64,000 nt of DNA from JAEUPI01 sp044222685 (GCA_044222685.1 JBGAMU010000002.1:1-64000); one strand, 5' to 3'. Shown: positions 25,478 through 35,030, counted from the stretch's first letter. The notes: generated from the letters alone by a model not told the origin. Program-made: numbers and translations.

Positions 25478-26409
25478 CCGCGAGCGGCCACGCCGACGAC
25501 GCGGCCGCCGTGCCGGCGGTCGTGATCGGTGGCTACCTCGGCGCCGGCAAGACCACGCTGGTCAACCACCTGCTGCGCCACGCCGACGGACGCCGCATCG
25601 CGGTGCTGGTCAACGACTTCGGCGACGTCAGCATCGACGCCGATCTCGTCGTCGGCGCCAGCGGCGACGTGCTGGCCCTGGCCGGCGGCTGCTTCTGCTG
25701 CAGCTTCGGCGCCGACCTCGTCGGTGCGCTGCAGCGCATCGTGCAATCGCAACCGCGGCCCGACCACGTGCTCATCGAGTGCAGCGGCGTCGGCATTCCG
25801 GCGGCGGTGGCGCGCACGGCGCGGCTGGCGCGCGGGGTCACGATCGAGGCCGTCGTCGTGCTGGCCGACGCGACCTCGGTGCGCGAGCGTGCGACGGACG
25901 CCTTCGTCGGCGACACCGTGCGCCGGCAGCTGGCCGACGCCGACCTGGTGTTGCTGAACAAGTGCGACGCGCTGGCGGGCGCCGAGCGGACCGCAGTGCG
26001 CGACTGGCTGGCCAGGACCGACGCCACCCTGCCGATCATCGAGACCGTTGACGCGGCCGTGCCCCCGGCGCTGGTCTTCGGCCTGCAGGAGCGCCCCCCC
26101 GTCCGGCGCGCCCTGCGGCCGTCGCCGCTGCGACCGCTGCCTTCGGCCGCTGACCAGTTCTCGAGCCGGACGCAGCGCTACGACGCGCCGGTCGACGTGC
26201 ATGCGCTCGCCGCCGCGTTGTGTGCGCCGCAATCGGGCGTGCTGCGCGCGAAGGGCCGCCTGACCGGGATCGATGGCCGTCACTGGTTGCTGCAGGTGGT
26301 GGGCCGGCGTGCCGATCTGCACCCGCTGCCGTCGGCCGGCGCCCCGGTGGCGGGCGCAGGTCAGCTGGTGGTGATCGGCCTGAAGGCGCCCGCGGCGCTC
26401 GACGGCTGA
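25474..26409 (+). CDS. COG0523 (CobW/G3E) GTPase, probable metal chaperone
   Basis: A 311-residue G3E GTPase. The Walker A loop is GGYLGAGKTT (19-28), the family's metal-binding CxCC motif is GGCFCC (71-76), a guanine-specificity-like NKCD follows in LVLLNKCD, and a C-terminal CobW_C-like domain includes GVLRAKGRLTGIDG. Members insert Zn, Co or other metals into client enzymes. It is translationally coupled (4-base overlap) to the amidohydrolase, so that enzyme is the obvious client. No Zur-type site was recognised upstream, so regulation by metal starvation is not shown. Confidence 0.88.
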   Translation: MTASGHADDAAAVPAVVIGGYLGAGKTTLVNHLLRHADGRRIAVLVNDFGDVSIDADLVVGASGDVLALAGGCFCCSFGADLVGALQRIVQSQPRPDHVLIECSGVGIPAAVARTARLARGVTIEAVVVLADATSVRERATDAFVGDTVRRQLADADLVLLNKCDALAGAERTAVRDWLARTDATLPIIETVDAAVPPALVFGLQERPPVRRALRPSPLRPLPSAADQFSSRTQRYDAPVDVHALAAALCAPQSGVLRAKGRLTGIDGRHWLLQVVGRRADLHPLPSAGAPVAGAGQLVVIGLKAPAALDG

Positions 26410-26426
26410 ACAGCGCGCCCGGCCGC

Positions 26427-28262
26427 TCAGGCAGCCGTCGTCTCGTCGACGTGTCTTTGCAGCAGGGCGGCGGCGGTCATCGGCCGGCCGAGCAGGTAAC
26501 CCTGGCCGGTGTCGCAGCCCAGCCCGGTCAGCGCCGTCAGCTGCTGGGCCGTCTCGATGCCCTCGGCCGTGACGCTCAACCCGAGGCTGTGCGCCATCTG
26601 GATCACCGCGCGCACGATGCTCGCATCCTTGAGGTCGCTGCACATGTCGCGCACGAACGAGCGGTCGATCTTCAAGGTGCTGACCGGAAAGCTGCGCAGA
26701 TACGACAGCGACGAATAACCGGTGCCGAAGTCGTCGACGGCCAGCGTGACGCCCAGCGCGCTCAGCTCGCCCAGCACACCCAGGCTGCGCTCGCTGTCGG
26801 ACATCAGCACCCCTTCGGTCAGCTCCAGCTCTAGATGGCGGGCCGGCAGCCGCGACCGTTCGAGGGCACAGCGCACCTGCTCGACGAAGTCCGAGCCGCG
26901 GCTGAACTGCAGGGCCGAGACATTGACCGCGATGCTCTGCAGCGGCAGGTCGGCCGCCAGCCACTCGTGCATCTGGCGGCATGCCTCTGTGAGGACCCAT
27001 TCGCCCACCGCATGGATGAGCCCCATCTCCTCGAGCACCGGGATGAACTCGATCGGCGGCACCAGGCCCCGGCCCGGGCATTGCCAGCGCAGCAGGGCCT
27101 CCGTGCCTCTCATGCGGCCGCTCGCCAGGTCGAGCAGCGGCTGGTAGTGCAGCACGAACTCGTTGCGCCCGAGCGCGCCGCGAAGGTCGTCCTCGATCAG
27201 CACGCGGCGCGCCACGCTCTCCTGCATGTTGTCGTTGTAGAGGCTGCGCGCACTGCGGCCGTTGCCCTTGGCGTGCAGCATCGCGGTGTCGGCGTAGGCA
27301 AGCAGCTTGTCGCTCTCGCGGGCATGCTGCGGAAACAACGACAGGCCGACGCTGCACGACAGGTGCCATTGACGCCCACGCACCTCGAACGGCGCTTCGA
27401 AGCGTGCCAGCAGCGCGTCGGCCAGCAGACCGGCCTCGACGTCGGAGGCCAGGCCGTCGACGATGATCGCGAACTCGTCGCCCGACAAGCGGGCCACCAC
27501 GTCGGTGCCGCGCACGCTGGCGCTCAGGCGGGTGGCCACGGCACGCAGCACCTCGTCGCCGGCATCGTGACCGAGCGTGTCGTTGATGCTCTTGAACCGG
27601 TCGAGGTCGATGAACAGCACGCCCAGGCACTGCCCCTGGCGCGCGGCGCGCTCGATGGCGGTGTCGAGCAGGCGGCGAAAGGCGTCGCGGTTGTACAGGT
27701 TGGTGAGGTCGTCGTGGTAGGCCTTGTGCTGCAGCTCGGCCTCGACGCGGCGCAGCGCGCGCAGCGGCAGTCGACGGATCAGGCCGATCATCACCGCGGC
27801 GATCGTCGCCGCCAGCAGCGCCAGCCAGGCGGTACGCCAGGCCAGCGGTCGCAGCGAGCGCTCCACCTGCAGCCAGCCCACGATGCGGGCGGCGTCGTGC
27901 AGCGGGGCGCGCTCGGCGATCACCGGCGCATCCAGCGAGCGCTGCTCGCGGTTCTGCGTCACCACGCCGCCGCCGGCATCGAGGATGACGCGGCGGTCGC
28001 CCTCGTCGCCCGGCATCACGACGCGTTCGACCAGTTCCTTCAGCCGCGCCTCTTCGAACTGCCACAACTTGGGGTTGGCGGTGATGCGCTGCGTGACGGC
28101 GAACGCGCGTGACGCCGCCATGTTGGCGAGCGTGCCGCGCTGGAACTGCAACTCGACCACGAAGTACAGGATCGGCAGGCTGGCCGCCACCGCGATCAGC
28201 AGGCACCAGGTGAGCCACTCCAACAGGTCGGCCGCCGTCCAGCGACGCAGCAGCTGGCTCAT
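26427..28262 (-). CDS. Membrane-bound GGDEF/EAL cyclic-di-GMP protein
   Basis: A 611-residue protein: membrane segment (about 15-37), periplasmic domain (40-140), second membrane segment (145-163), GGDEF domain (about 180-340) and EAL domain (about 355-600). The GGDEF signature is SGDEF (260-264) with an I-site RGTD (251-254) five residues before it. The EAL domain has EALLRW (388-393), NVSALQF, DDFGTGYSS and LKIDRSFV, so phosphodiesterase activity is expected; cyclase activity is plausible because the first glycine is the most variable residue. Its ATG overlaps the TGA of the upstream binding-protein gene, so the small periplasmic domain probably senses that protein. Confidence 0.92.
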   Translation of the reverse strand: MSQLLRRWTAADLLEWLTWCLLIAVAASLPILYFVVELQFQRGTLANMAASRAFAVTQRITANPKLWQFEEARLKELVERVVMPGDEGDRRVILDAGGGVVTQNREQRSLDAPVIAERAPLHDAARIVGWLQVERSLRPLAWRTAWLALLAATIAAVMIGLIRRLPLRALRRVEAELQHKAYHDDLTNLYNRDAFRRLLDTAIERAARQGQCLGVLFIDLDRFKSINDTLGHDAGDEVLRAVATRLSASVRGTDVVARLSGDEFAIIVDGLASDVEAGLLADALLARFEAPFEVRGRQWHLSCSVGLSLFPQHARESDKLLAYADTAMLHAKGNGRSARSLYNDNMQESVARRVLIEDDLRGALGRNEFVLHYQPLLDLASGRMRGTEALLRWQCPGRGLVPPIEFIPVLEEMGLIHAVGEWVLTEACRQMHEWLAADLPLQSIAVNVSALQFSRGSDFVEQVRCALERSRLPARHLELELTEGVLMSDSERSLGVLGELSALGVTLAVDDFGTGYSSLSYLRSFPVSTLKIDRSFVRDMCSDLKDASIVRAVIQMAHSLGLSVTAEGIETAQQLTALTGLGCDTGQGYLLGRPMTAAALLQRHVDETTAA

Positions 28263-29113
28263 GCCTGCCCCATGACCAGGCAGCCGCAGCGGGCCAGTGC
28301 CTCGCGTCCGGGGCCGCTGGCGAGCAGCCGCAGCAGGTGCTGCGCATCGGCGTGCGGCGTGCCGCGGGTGACGAGCCAGAGCGTCTTGGCCCAGCGGTAC
28401 TGGCCGCTGGCCAGCGTGGCCACGCCCGGTCTGACGCCATCGATGTCGAGCACGCGCACCGCGCGCTGCTGCGCCGCCACCAGCGCCAGCGACGTCGTGC
28501 CGAGCGCGCCGACGATGCGCTCGATGTCGGCCACCGCGTCGTCGTCGGTCACCGCCATCTTGATGCCGGGCCGCTGCTGGGCACTGGCCAGTGCCGCGGC
28601 CATGGCGGGGTGCGTGGCGCGCAGCAGCGCCGAGTCGGAATCCGATTCGGGCCGCAGCACCAGGCGGACCAGCTCGCCATGGCTCCAGTTGGCGGTACGC
28701 CCCGCGTAGTAGTCGGCCAGTGCGGCCAGCGTCGACCCGGTGGTCGGCACGCTCGGATGCACGCCAAAGACGAACGGCGTGCGAAAGGCTTCCAGCGCGA
28801 CCAGCCCTGCCTGCCGTTCGGCGTCGCTGAGCGGTCGGGCCGAGACGGCCAGGTCCAGCGCGCCGGCGGCCAGCGCCTTCAGTCCGCCGCCACTGCCGAG
28901 ATTGGGCACGAATTCGGCGTCGACGCCCGGCATCGCGGCCAGCACCCGCAGCGGCGCGATGCCGCTGCCCGTTCCGCCGATTACCAGCCGCGTGGGTCGG
29001 CCGGCCTGCGCCCCAGCGCGCCGCGCGTGCAGCAGCAACGCCCAGGCGGCGGGCCAGGCCAGCAGGGTGCGGCGCGACCGCAACCGAGTGGCGGTCACTT
29101 CAGGGTGTGTCAT
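28259..29113 (-). CDS. PstS-like periplasmic substrate-binding protein
   Basis: A 284-residue exported protein with a twin-arginine-like start (RLRSRRTLLAWPAAWALLLHARRAGAQ, in pieces: basic run then hydrophobic core; cleavage near AGAQA). The mature part has GGTGSGIAPLRVLA and LGSGGGLKALAAGALDLAVSARPL, typical of phosphate-type binding proteins. GGAG-less ribosome site GGAGCACAAA precedes the ATG at 29113. No ABC permease or ATPase is nearby. Its stop overlaps the start of the GGDEF/EAL gene by 4 bases. It probably feeds a ligand signal (phosphate or another oxyanion) to that protein instead of serving uptake (inference). Confidence 0.82.
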   Translation of the reverse strand: MTHPEVTATRLRSRRTLLAWPAAWALLLHARRAGAQAGRPTRLVIGGTGSGIAPLRVLAAMPGVDAEFVPNLGSGGGLKALAAGALDLAVSARPLSDAERQAGLVALEAFRTPFVFGVHPSVPTTGSTLAALADYYAGRTANWSHGELVRLVLRPESDSDSALLRATHPAMAAALASAQQRPGIKMAVTDDDAVADIERIVGALGTTSLALVAAQQRAVRVLDIDGVRPGVATLASGQYRWAKTLWLVTRGTPHADAQHLLRLLASGPGREALARCGCLVMGQA

Positions 29114-29256
29114 TTTGTGCTCCGGGGGTGCACGCCGGGGTGAATCGACGCCAGCCCTGCTATCTTCGGCACCGAGCGTCGCGGCTTGAGTGCCCGCAAA
29201 CGGCAGCGCGCCCGACGGATGTGCAATCCTGGGCTGCGTGCCCGCCCGAGACAGCC

Positions 29257-30663
29257 ATGAGCCTTCATCAGCAATTGCAACAGCGCGCCGCCGCCGGTCG
29301 GCCGGTGCGCGTGGGCCTCATCGGCGCCGGCAAGTTCGGCTCGATGTACCTGGCGCAGATCCCGCACACGCCGGGTGTGCACCTGGTCGGCATCGCCGAC
29401 CTGTCGCCCGACGCGGCGCGGCGCAACCTGGCCCGCGTGGGCTGGGCCGACGAGCGCACGCGCGCGGCCTCGCTCGACGCCGCGCTGCGCGATGGCAACA
29501 CACACCTCGGCGACGACTGGGCGGCGCTGGTGCGCCATCCGGCGATCGATGTGATCGTCGAATGCACCGGCAATCCGATCGCCGCGGTCGACCATTGCCT
29601 GGAAGCGTTCGCTCAGCGCAAGCACGTGGTCAACGTCACCGTCGAGGCCGACGCGTTCTGCGGCCCGCTGCTGGCACGCCGGGCGGCCGAGGCCGGCGTC
29701 GTGTACTCGCTGGCCTTCGGCGACCAGCCGGCGCTGATCTGCGACCTGGTCGACTGGGCGCGCACCTGCGGCTTCCCGGTGGTGGCGGCCGGGCGTGGGC
29801 ACAAGTGGTTGCCGCACTACTGCGAGTCGACGCCCGACACGGTGTGGCAGCACTGGGGATTGACGCCGGAGCAGGCGGCTCGCGGCGGGCTGAACCCCAA
29901 GATGTTCAACAGCTTCCTCGACGGCTCCAAGCCCTCGATCGAATCGACCGCCGTGTCCAACGCCACCGGCCTGGCCGTGCCGAGCAACGGCCTGCTCTAC
30001 CCGCCGGCCAGCGTGGAGGACATCCCCTTCGTCACCCGGCCGCGTAGCGAAGGCGGCGTGCTCGAGCGCAAGGGCATGGTCGAGGTGATTTCCTGCCTCG
30101 AGGCCGACGGCCGGCGCATCGGCTACGACATCCGCATGGGCGTGTGGGTCACCGTCGAGGCCGAAACCGAGTACATCAAGAACTGCTTCGAGGAGTACGG
30201 CGCCCACACCGATCCGAGCGGCCGCTACTTCACGCTCTACAAGCGCTGGCACCTGATCGGCCTGGAGGTCGGCGTGTCGGTGGCCAGCGTCGCGCTGCGC
30301 GGCGAGCCCACCGGCGTGGCCACCGGCTGGCACGCCGACGTGGTGGCCACGGCCAAGCGCGACCTGCGCGTCGGCGAGATGCTCGATGGCGAAGGCGGCT
30401 ACACCGTGTGGGGCAAGCTGCTGCCGGCGGCCACCTCGCAGGCCATCGGCGGCCTGCCGCTCGGGCTGGCGCACGACGTCAAGCTGCTGCGGCCGGTGCG
30501 CCAGGGCCAGACGCTGAGCTGGGACGACGTGGCGATCGATGCCGGCACGCGCGCTTACGCCACGCGGCGCGAGATGGAGCGCCTGTTCGGCGGCCCCGCT
30601 ACGGCAGCGTCGGTCCCCGCCGGCGCGACGCGCAGTGCCGTCGCTGCGGCGCTGGCTCGATGA
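29257..30663 (+). CDS. NAD(P)-binding oxidoreductase with SAF domain (homoserine-dehydrogenase-like)
   Basis: A 468-residue protein. The N-terminal Rossmann domain starts VGLIGAGKFGSMYLAQI (about 19-35), followed by a homoserine-dehydrogenase-like middle part (VIVECTGNPIAAVDHCLEAF, VVNVTVEADAFCGP). The C-terminal SAF domain is marked by KRDLRVGEMLDGEGGYTVWG and LRPVRQGQTLSWDDV. The family (COG4091) is annotated as predicted homoserine dehydrogenase; several relatives act on sugar acids. No methionine/threonine pathway gene is adjacent, so true homoserine dehydrogenase activity is doubtful. I chose the ATG at 29257, placing the nucleotide motif near the N terminus. The gene is divergent from the PstS-like gene. 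Confidence 0.82.
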   Translation: MSLHQQLQQRAAAGRPVRVGLIGAGKFGSMYLAQIPHTPGVHLVGIADLSPDAARRNLARVGWADERTRAASLDAALRDGNTHLGDDWAALVRHPAIDVIVECTGNPIAAVDHCLEAFAQRKHVVNVTVEADAFCGPLLARRAAEAGVVYSLAFGDQPALICDLVDWARTCGFPVVAAGRGHKWLPHYCESTPDTVWQHWGLTPEQAARGGLNPKMFNSFLDGSKPSIESTAVSNATGLAVPSNGLLYPPASVEDIPFVTRPRSEGGVLERKGMVEVISCLEADGRRIGYDIRMGVWVTVEAETEYIKNCFEEYGAHTDPSGRYFTLYKRWHLIGLEVGVSVASVALRGEPTGVATGWHADVVATAKRDLRVGEMLDGEGGYTVWGKLLPAATSQAIGGLPLGLAHDVKLLRPVRQGQTLSWDDVAIDAGTRAYATRREMERLFGGPATAASVPAGATRSAVAAALAR

Positions 30664-30712
30664 TGCACAACCGGGTGCACGACAGGCCGCTGCAGGTCAC
30701 GGGACTGCGCTG

Positions 30713-31363
30713 ATGCGCGAACGCGTACTCGGTTTCCTGATCTGGCTCGGCTACCGCACGCTGTCGTGGACCTGGCGCATCGCCTTGCACGAGCCCGAGA
30801 GCATGCGCTCGGCATTGCACGACGGCCGGCCTTTCATCCTGGCGCACTGGCACGGCGACGAATTCGCGCTGCTGCCGCTGATCCGCCGCTATCGTATCGC
30901 CACGCTGGCTTCGCGCAGCCGCGACGGCCGCATCATGGCCGTGCTGCTCGAACTGCTCGGCGCCAAGACCTGCGCCGGTTCATCGAGCCGCGGCGGTGCC
31001 ACCAGCCTGAAAGGGCTGATCCGGCTGGTGCGCAGCGGCGCCCACAACTGCAGCTTCGCGGTCGACGGCCCGCGCGGGCCGATCTACAAGGTCAAGCCGG
31101 GTGTGCTGCAGATGGCACGCATGCTGGGTTGCCCGACCTACTACCCGACGATCAACTGTGACCGCGCGATCCTGTTCCACACCGCCTGGGACCGCGGCTA
31201 CATGCCCAAGCCGTTCGCCCGCATCTCGATCGAGTTTCACGGCCCGTTCGAGCCGATCTCGCACGGCCAGGACCCACGCGACGTCGAGGTCACCGAGCGC
31301 CTGGAGAGCCTGATGCGCGAGGCCAAGCGGCGCGGCCGTACCGCGCACCGCGCTCCGGACTAA
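30713..31363 (+). CDS. DUF374 lysophospholipid acyltransferase family protein
   Basis: A 216-residue protein of the DUF374/LPLAT-like family, related to lipid A and lysophospholipid acyltransferases. It has one N-terminal hydrophobic segment (LGFLIWLGYRTLSWTW). The region AHWHGDEFALLPLI holds the H-x4-D-like catalytic pair. SSSRGGATSLKGLIRLV and FAVDGPRGPIYKVKPGVLQMA are the characteristic family blocks. It would transfer an acyl chain at the inner face of the membrane; the acceptor is unknown. The ATG at 30713 is 49 bases after the oxidoreductase stop, so they may be cotranscribed. Confidence 0.85.
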   Translation: MRERVLGFLIWLGYRTLSWTWRIALHEPESMRSALHDGRPFILAHWHGDEFALLPLIRRYRIATLASRSRDGRIMAVLLELLGAKTCAGSSSRGGATSLKGLIRLVRSGAHNCSFAVDGPRGPIYKVKPGVLQMARMLGCPTYYPTINCDRAILFHTAWDRGYMPKPFARISIEFHGPFEPISHGQDPRDVEVTERLESLMREAKRRGRTAHRAPD

Positions 31364-31422
31364 CCCCGCCCTGCCGTCGCCGGCGCCGATGGATGTGCGA
31401 ACATCGGTTCGGGGGAAGTGAA

Positions 31423-33825
31423 TTGTCTGGGGACATCGATCAGCCGGGGCTGCGCGCGCCCGCGCGCGACGTGGGCAGGGAGCCGGGCAGCGCCGTGCCT
31501 GCGACCGTGCCGTCGGTGGACCTGCACACCTTCGAGGTCGTCACCAACTCGATCACCGACTTCGTCAGCGTGGTCGACGAGAACGGCGTCTTTCGCATGG
31601 TCAACGACGCCTGGTGCAGCGCCGTCGGCCATGCGCGCGAACAGGTGATCGGCAAGACCGTGCACGAAATGCTCGGCCCGATGGCCACACCCGAGCGCCT
31701 GCACGCGTTCAGGGACTGCATCGAACGCCAGGAGACCCGGCGCGTGCGCGACCAGAGCGCGCCGCTGCGGATGGCGGGGCGCCATCTGGAGACCACCTAC
31801 TTTCCGTTCGTCGAGCGCGTGCAGGGGCTGCGCTGCGCGGTGATGGTCACGCGCGACGTCACCGAGCAGGAGCAGGCGCGCGTGCAGCAGCTCGCCACGG
31901 CGAACCACCTGCGGATGACGCTGAATGCCACCGACGACGCGATCTTCTGCTCCGACGCGTCGAGCCCGGATCAGCCGGTGCGCTTCGTCAACGAGCGCAT
32001 GCTGCGCATGTGGCACATCGCGCCCGAGCTGGCAGCGACGCTGACGCCGGCGCAGATCATCGCGCACGCCAGGCCCTTGTTCGTCGACGCCGACGCCGAG
32101 GTGCGCCTGATCCAGGACATCATCGCCGGCAACAGCCACGCCGAACACCGGCTCGAGCTGCGCGACGGGCGCATCCTGCTGCGCCGCTGCTTCCCGGCCT
32201 CGCTCGACGGCAGCACGCTGCGCGTCTGGAGCTTTCGCGACATCACGACCGAAGAGCGCGCCATGCGGGCCGTGCTGTCGGGGCAGGCCGAGCTGCGCGC
32301 CCTGCTCGACGCCTTTCCCGGCTACATCACGGCGATCGACCAGGACCATCGCTACAGCTATGTCAACGAGGGGCTGGCCGCCGTGCTGCGGCAATCGCCG
32401 CAGGCGCTGCTCGGCCGGCACGTGCGCGACGTACTGGGCGAGCAGCGCTACCAGGAGCTGCTGCCGCGCATCGAGCAGTCGCTGCTGGGGCAGCCGTCGT
32501 CGGCTGAACGGCACTACTCGGCCACGGCCGAGCGTGCGCGGCTGGACCTGGAGCTGCGCTACGTGGCCAGCCCGGTGCAGCCCGACGGGCGCTACACCTG
32601 CTACGCGTTCGGTGTCGACATCACGCAGCGCAAGCTGGCCGAGGAGGCCCTCACCGCGGCGAAGGAGGAGGCCGAGGCGGCCAACCGCGCCAAGTCGCGC
32701 TTCCTGTCGCAGATGTCGCACGAGCTGCGCACGCCGATGAACGCGATCATCGGCTTCAGCCAGCTGCTGCAGTCCGACGAGCGCCACCCGCTGCCTGCCG
32801 AACAACGGCGTTATGTCGACGAGATCCTGCGCGGCGGCCGCCACCTGCTGAATCTGATCAACGACGTGCTCGACCTCGGCCGCGTCGAGACCGGCCGCCT
32901 GGCGATCGAGCACGCGTCGGTGGCACCGGCCGCGCTGGTGGACGAATGCATCGCGCTGATGCAGCCGCTGGCGCAGGAGCGTTCGATCGAGTTGCTGGGC
33001 CTCACGCGCGGCGAGCCTGCGTCCGAGGTGATGGCCGACCGCACGCGGCTCAAGCAGGTGCTGCTCAACCTGCTGGCCAACGCGATCAAGTACAACCGCG
33101 TCTGCGGCAGCGTGCGGGTGAGTGGCCGCCTCGCCGGCCCGCAGCTCGAGCTGAGCGTGCACGACACCGGCCTCGGCCTGACGGCCGAGCAGCAGCAGCG
33201 CCTGTTCATGGCCTTCGAGCGGCTCGGTGCCGACGCCAGTGCGGTCGAGGGCAGCGGCATCGGACTGGCCCTCAGCCGCCGCCTGATCGAGGCGATGGGC
33301 GGCACGATCGGCGTCGAGAGCGAGTTCGGCGCCGGCAGTCGTTTCTGGATCCGCCTGCCGGTTGCGGGCGGTGGCGCCGCGGCAAGCGCGCACGCCACGG
33401 CGCATGCCGGCCCGCATACGGGCACGGCCGTGCTCGAGCGGCCAGCGCGCGTGCTCTACATCGAGGACAACCAGGTCAACTCGATCCTGATGGAGGCGAT
33501 GCTGGCGCGCCTACCCGGCGTGAGCATCGTGCACGCCGCCCATCCGGCCGTCGGCCTGCGGCTGGCGCGGGAACTCGCGCCCGATCTGATCCTGCTCGAC
33601 ATCCAGCTGCCCGACATGGACGGCTTCGAGGTGCTGCGCCGCCTGCGGCTCGACGCCGCGACCCGCGACACCCCGGCGATCGCGGTCAGCGCCAGCGCGA
33701 TGCCGTCGGACATCCGCACTGGACTGGCGGCCGGCTTTGCCGACTATCTGACCAAGCCGATCGAGATCACCAGCCTGTTCGACGCGATCGGGCGCGCGCT
33801 GGCCGGGCGCCCTCAGGCCGGCTGA
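31423..33825 (+). CDS. PAS-domain hybrid sensor histidine kinase
   Basis: An 800-residue soluble hybrid kinase. Three PAS-type regions (about 35-155, 160-285 and 290-410), a linker coiled coil (AEEALTAAKEEAEAANRAKS), a histidine phosphotransfer domain with H433 in SHELRTPMNA, an ATPase domain with NLLANAIKYN, DTGLGL and GSGIGLALSRRL, and a C-terminal receiver with D726 in LLDIQLPDMDG. No membrane segment is seen, so it senses a cytoplasmic signal. I favour the TTG start at 31423 because GGGGGAAG lies just before it; an in-frame ATG at 31393 would add 10 residues without a ribosome site. No output regulator lies beside it. The 3' end overlaps the convergent MFS gene by 13 bases. Confidence 0.9.
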   Translation: MSGDIDQPGLRAPARDVGREPGSAVPATVPSVDLHTFEVVTNSITDFVSVVDENGVFRMVNDAWCSAVGHAREQVIGKTVHEMLGPMATPERLHAFRDCIERQETRRVRDQSAPLRMAGRHLETTYFPFVERVQGLRCAVMVTRDVTEQEQARVQQLATANHLRMTLNATDDAIFCSDASSPDQPVRFVNERMLRMWHIAPELAATLTPAQIIAHARPLFVDADAEVRLIQDIIAGNSHAEHRLELRDGRILLRRCFPASLDGSTLRVWSFRDITTEERAMRAVLSGQAELRALLDAFPGYITAIDQDHRYSYVNEGLAAVLRQSPQALLGRHVRDVLGEQRYQELLPRIEQSLLGQPSSAERHYSATAERARLDLELRYVASPVQPDGRYTCYAFGVDITQRKLAEEALTAAKEEAEAANRAKSRFLSQMSHELRTPMNAIIGFSQLLQSDERHPLPAEQRRYVDEILRGGRHLLNLINDVLDLGRVETGRLAIEHASVAPAALVDECIALMQPLAQERSIELLGLTRGEPASEVMADRTRLKQVLLNLLANAIKYNRVCGSVRVSGRLAGPQLELSVHDTGLGLTAEQQQRLFMAFERLGADASAVEGSGIGLALSRRLIEAMGGTIGVESEFGAGSRFWIRLPVAGGGAAASAHATAHAGPHTGTAVLERPARVLYIEDNQVNSILMEAMLARLPGVSIVHAAHPAVGLRLARELAPDLILLDIQLPDMDGFEVLRRLRLDAATRDTPAIAVSASAMPSDIRTGLAAGFADYLTKPIEITSLFDAIGRALAGRPQAG

Positions 33826-35030
33826 AGGCGGCTGGCGCGCACGCGCCACATCAGCAGCAACACGATCGACAGGTTGAGCAGGTTCCAGCCGATGCCGTTG
33901 ACGAAGGCGGCCTGGTAGCTGCCGGTGAGATCGAACACCTTGCCCGACATCCAGCCGCCGAGCGCCATGCCGAACAGGGTGCACATCAGCACGGTGCCGA
34001 CGCGCGCACCGGCCTCGGCCGGCGGGAAGTACTCGCGCACGATGATCGCGTAGCTCGGCACGATGCCGCCCTGGAACAGCCCGAACAACGCCGAGATCAC
34101 GTACAGCGACACCAGCCCGTCGAACGGCAGGAACAGCAACAGCGCCACGCCCTGCAGCACCGAGCCGAGCAGCAGCGTGCGCAGGCCGCCGATGCGGTCG
34201 CAGATGGCGCCGCTGATCAGCCGGCTGACGATGCCGCAGGCCAGCATCAGGCTCAGCATCTCGGCACCGCGCGCGGCGCCGTAGCCGAGGTCGCCGCAGT
34301 AGGCCACGATGTGCACCTGCGGCATCGACATCGCCACGCAGCAGGCCACGCCGGCCACGCACAGCAGGCCCTGCGCGCCGGCCAGCGACAGGCCGAACGG
34401 CCGCTCGCTCGGCGTCCCGGTGTGCGGCTTGCTCGTGGCGGCCACCGCCGCCGGCGGGCGCGGCCGCATCCACTGCGCCAGCAGCGGCAGCGTGATCGCG
34501 CAGAACAGCCCCAAGCCGATGTAGGTCTGGCGCCAGCCGACCGTCTCGACGAAGTGCTGCACGATCGGCGGCCAGATCGCGCCGGCCAGGTAGTTGCCGC
34601 TGGCGCAGATGGCCACCGCGATGCCGCGCCGGCGCACGAACCACAGCGACGTGTCGGCCACCAGCGGCGCGAACGTCGCCGACGAGCCGAACAGGCCGAT
34701 GCCGATGCCGTGCGCGAGAGCGAACAGCCACACGCTGCCCGACAGGCCGGCGCCGACGAAGCCGAGGCCCAGTCCGGCGGCGCCGATCAGCAGCGGCACC
34801 ATCACGCCATGGCGGTCGGCCAGCCGGCCCATCAGGATGCCGCCGAGGCCGAAGCCCACCATCAGCAGCGTGTACGGCAGCGACGCATCGGCACGCGCGA
34901 CGCCGAACTCGGCCTGCACGGCCGGCAGCACCACCGACACGACGTACATGCCCGACGAGCCGATCGTCATCAGCGCCAGCGTGAGCATCAGGCGCGTCCA
35001 GGCGTAGCGAGAGTCGGCGGTGGGGGTCAT
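33813..35030 (-). CDS. MFS transporter, monocarboxylate-carrier-like
   Basis: A 405-residue major facilitator protein with 12 predicted hydrophobic segments. The loop 2-3 signature is GGILMGRLADRHGVMV, and the segment GSSATFAPLVADTSLWFVRRRGIAVAI resembles the signature region of monocarboxylate porters. Helices 7-12 repeat the pattern, including SGAICDRIGGLRTLLLG. It probably carries an organic acid; the ligand is unknown. It is related at the fold level to oxalate:formate antiporters but I see no specific evidence for that function, and it is 13 kb from the oxalate genes. Downstream end overlaps the hybrid kinase gene. Confidence 0.85.
   Translation of the reverse strand: MTPTADSRYAWTRLMLTLALMTIGSSGMYVVSVVLPAVQAEFGVARADASLPYTLLMVGFGLGGILMGRLADRHGVMVPLLIGAAGLGLGFVGAGLSGSVWLFALAHGIGIGLFGSSATFAPLVADTSLWFVRRRGIAVAICASGNYLAGAIWPPIVQHFVETVGWRQTYIGLGLFCAITLPLLAQWMRPRPPAAVAATSKPHTGTPSERPFGLSLAGAQGLLCVAGVACCVAMSMPQVHIVAYCGDLGYGAARGAEMLSLMLACGIVSRLISGAICDRIGGLRTLLLGSVLQGVALLLFLPFDGLVSLYVISALFGLFQGGIVPSYAIIVREYFPPAEAGARVGTVLMCTLFGMALGGWMSGKVFDLTGSYQAAFVNGIGWNLLNLSIVLLLMWRVRASRLQPA

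Noticed and set aside
33813..35030. MFS protein as an oxalate:formate antiporter of the oxalate system
   Set aside because: It is 13 kb from the oxalate operon, lacks the palindromic box upstream, and no specific OxlT residues could be confirmed.
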